Below are positions 4,841 through 5,013 of a stretch of DNA of 5,013 nucleotides, piece after piece (position 1 is the stretch's first letter; each line of letters begins with the position of its first letter). The DNA is from Methanosarcinaceae archaeon (lineage in GTDB: Archaea; Halobacteriota; Methanosarcinia; Methanosarcinales; Methanosarcinaceae). A program made the position numbers and the translations under genes. The notes below the pieces were generated by a model. It made no database searches. It was not told the DNA's origin and saw nothing but the letters and a program-made list of their open reading frames with translations. The DNA is taken from assembly GCA_030596385.1 (NCBI GenBank), contig JAUVKD010000107.1:1-5013 (forward strand). The letters are read 5' to 3'.

Positions 4841-5013
4841 TGAAAGTAAAATTAAATGCTACTTGACGAGACTGAAAATTCAGATTATGTCCCTAAGCAA
4901 TTGACAATATTTGAATAGTTTAAATGTGATACATTGGTGTTCGGTCAGCAATTCCCGTTATGACTTTAAACGTATACAAGCGAAGGTATGTTTTTTAGAT
5001 ATTTCGTGATAAT
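4841..5013. other. Right-end spacer, no gene recognised
   Basis: Short frames only, none with an SD at proper spacing. It contains a small dyad CTGAA-AA-TTCAG (4871-4882) and ATTTGAATAGTTTAAA (4909-4924). The latter matches one arm of the glnA-hdrC palindrome with a single-base gap. An ATG at 4988 opens a frame to the window edge, but it is too short to judge. Confidence 0.4.

Noticed and set aside
4927..5013. Short plus-strand frames near the right edge
   Set aside because: At most about 27 codons or cut by the edge, with no properly spaced SD or homology signal.
1..5013. CRISPR array, insertion sequence, toxin-antitoxin or defence system
   Set aside because: No regularly spaced repeats, transposase motifs or paired small genes were found; the five genes are all explained by metabolism, translation or DUF169.

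Overview
The window reads as a piece of a euryarchaeal chromosome from the methanogen/anaerobic alkane-oxidiser group (Methanosarcinales, ANME or relatives). The evidence is a cytoplasmic heterodisulfide reductase pair (HdrC, HdrB), an archaeal MCT-1-type PUA protein, an AT-rich TATA-box promoter and anti-16S Shine-Dalgarno (SD) sites. Genus cannot be settled from the sequence alone. All five supported genes lie on the minus strand.

Layout in plus-strand coordinates: 1-594, N-terminal two thirds of hdrB, cut by the window edge. 617-1099, complete hdrC. 1100-1215, a spacer holding a perfect 28-bp palindrome that runs over the glnA stop codon. 1216-2550, complete type I glutamine synthetase glnA. 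2551-2640, its promoter and leader. About 2660-3284, a stretch with no convincing gene, holding GC-rich dyads and a repeat-like patch. 3285-3761, an MCT-1/Tma20-type PUA-domain protein with a structured-looking leader. 3798-4035, a spacer with a 14-bp tandem duplication. 4043-4744, a DUF169 protein of unknown function with a hairpin and T-tract terminator. 4745-5013, a leader and promoter spacer with no gene recognised.

Functionally, HdrC and HdrB form the heterodisulfide-reducing arm of the HdrABC complex. HdrC passes electrons from the flavoprotein HdrA to the two noncubane [4Fe-4S] clusters of HdrB, where CoM-S-S-CoB is cleaved (or formed in reverse methanogenesis). No hdrA lies upstream of hdrC; glnA does. 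glnA assimilates ammonium and has the residues of a feedback-inhibited (GSI-alpha) enzyme with no adenylylation tyrosine. The PUA protein probably acts in translation. The DUF169 protein is conserved in many anaerobic archaea but has no assigned role. These genes look like separate housekeeping units sharing an orientation, not one operon.

I found no CRISPR array, transposase, toxin-antitoxin pair, defence gene, tRNA or rRNA. No new multi-gene system is supported. The most notable non-coding structures are the helically phased 11-bp repeat and palindrome between glnA and hdrC, and the leader of the PUA gene, where the SD can pair with an upstream arm and a start-stop ATG-TAG sits between SD and true start.
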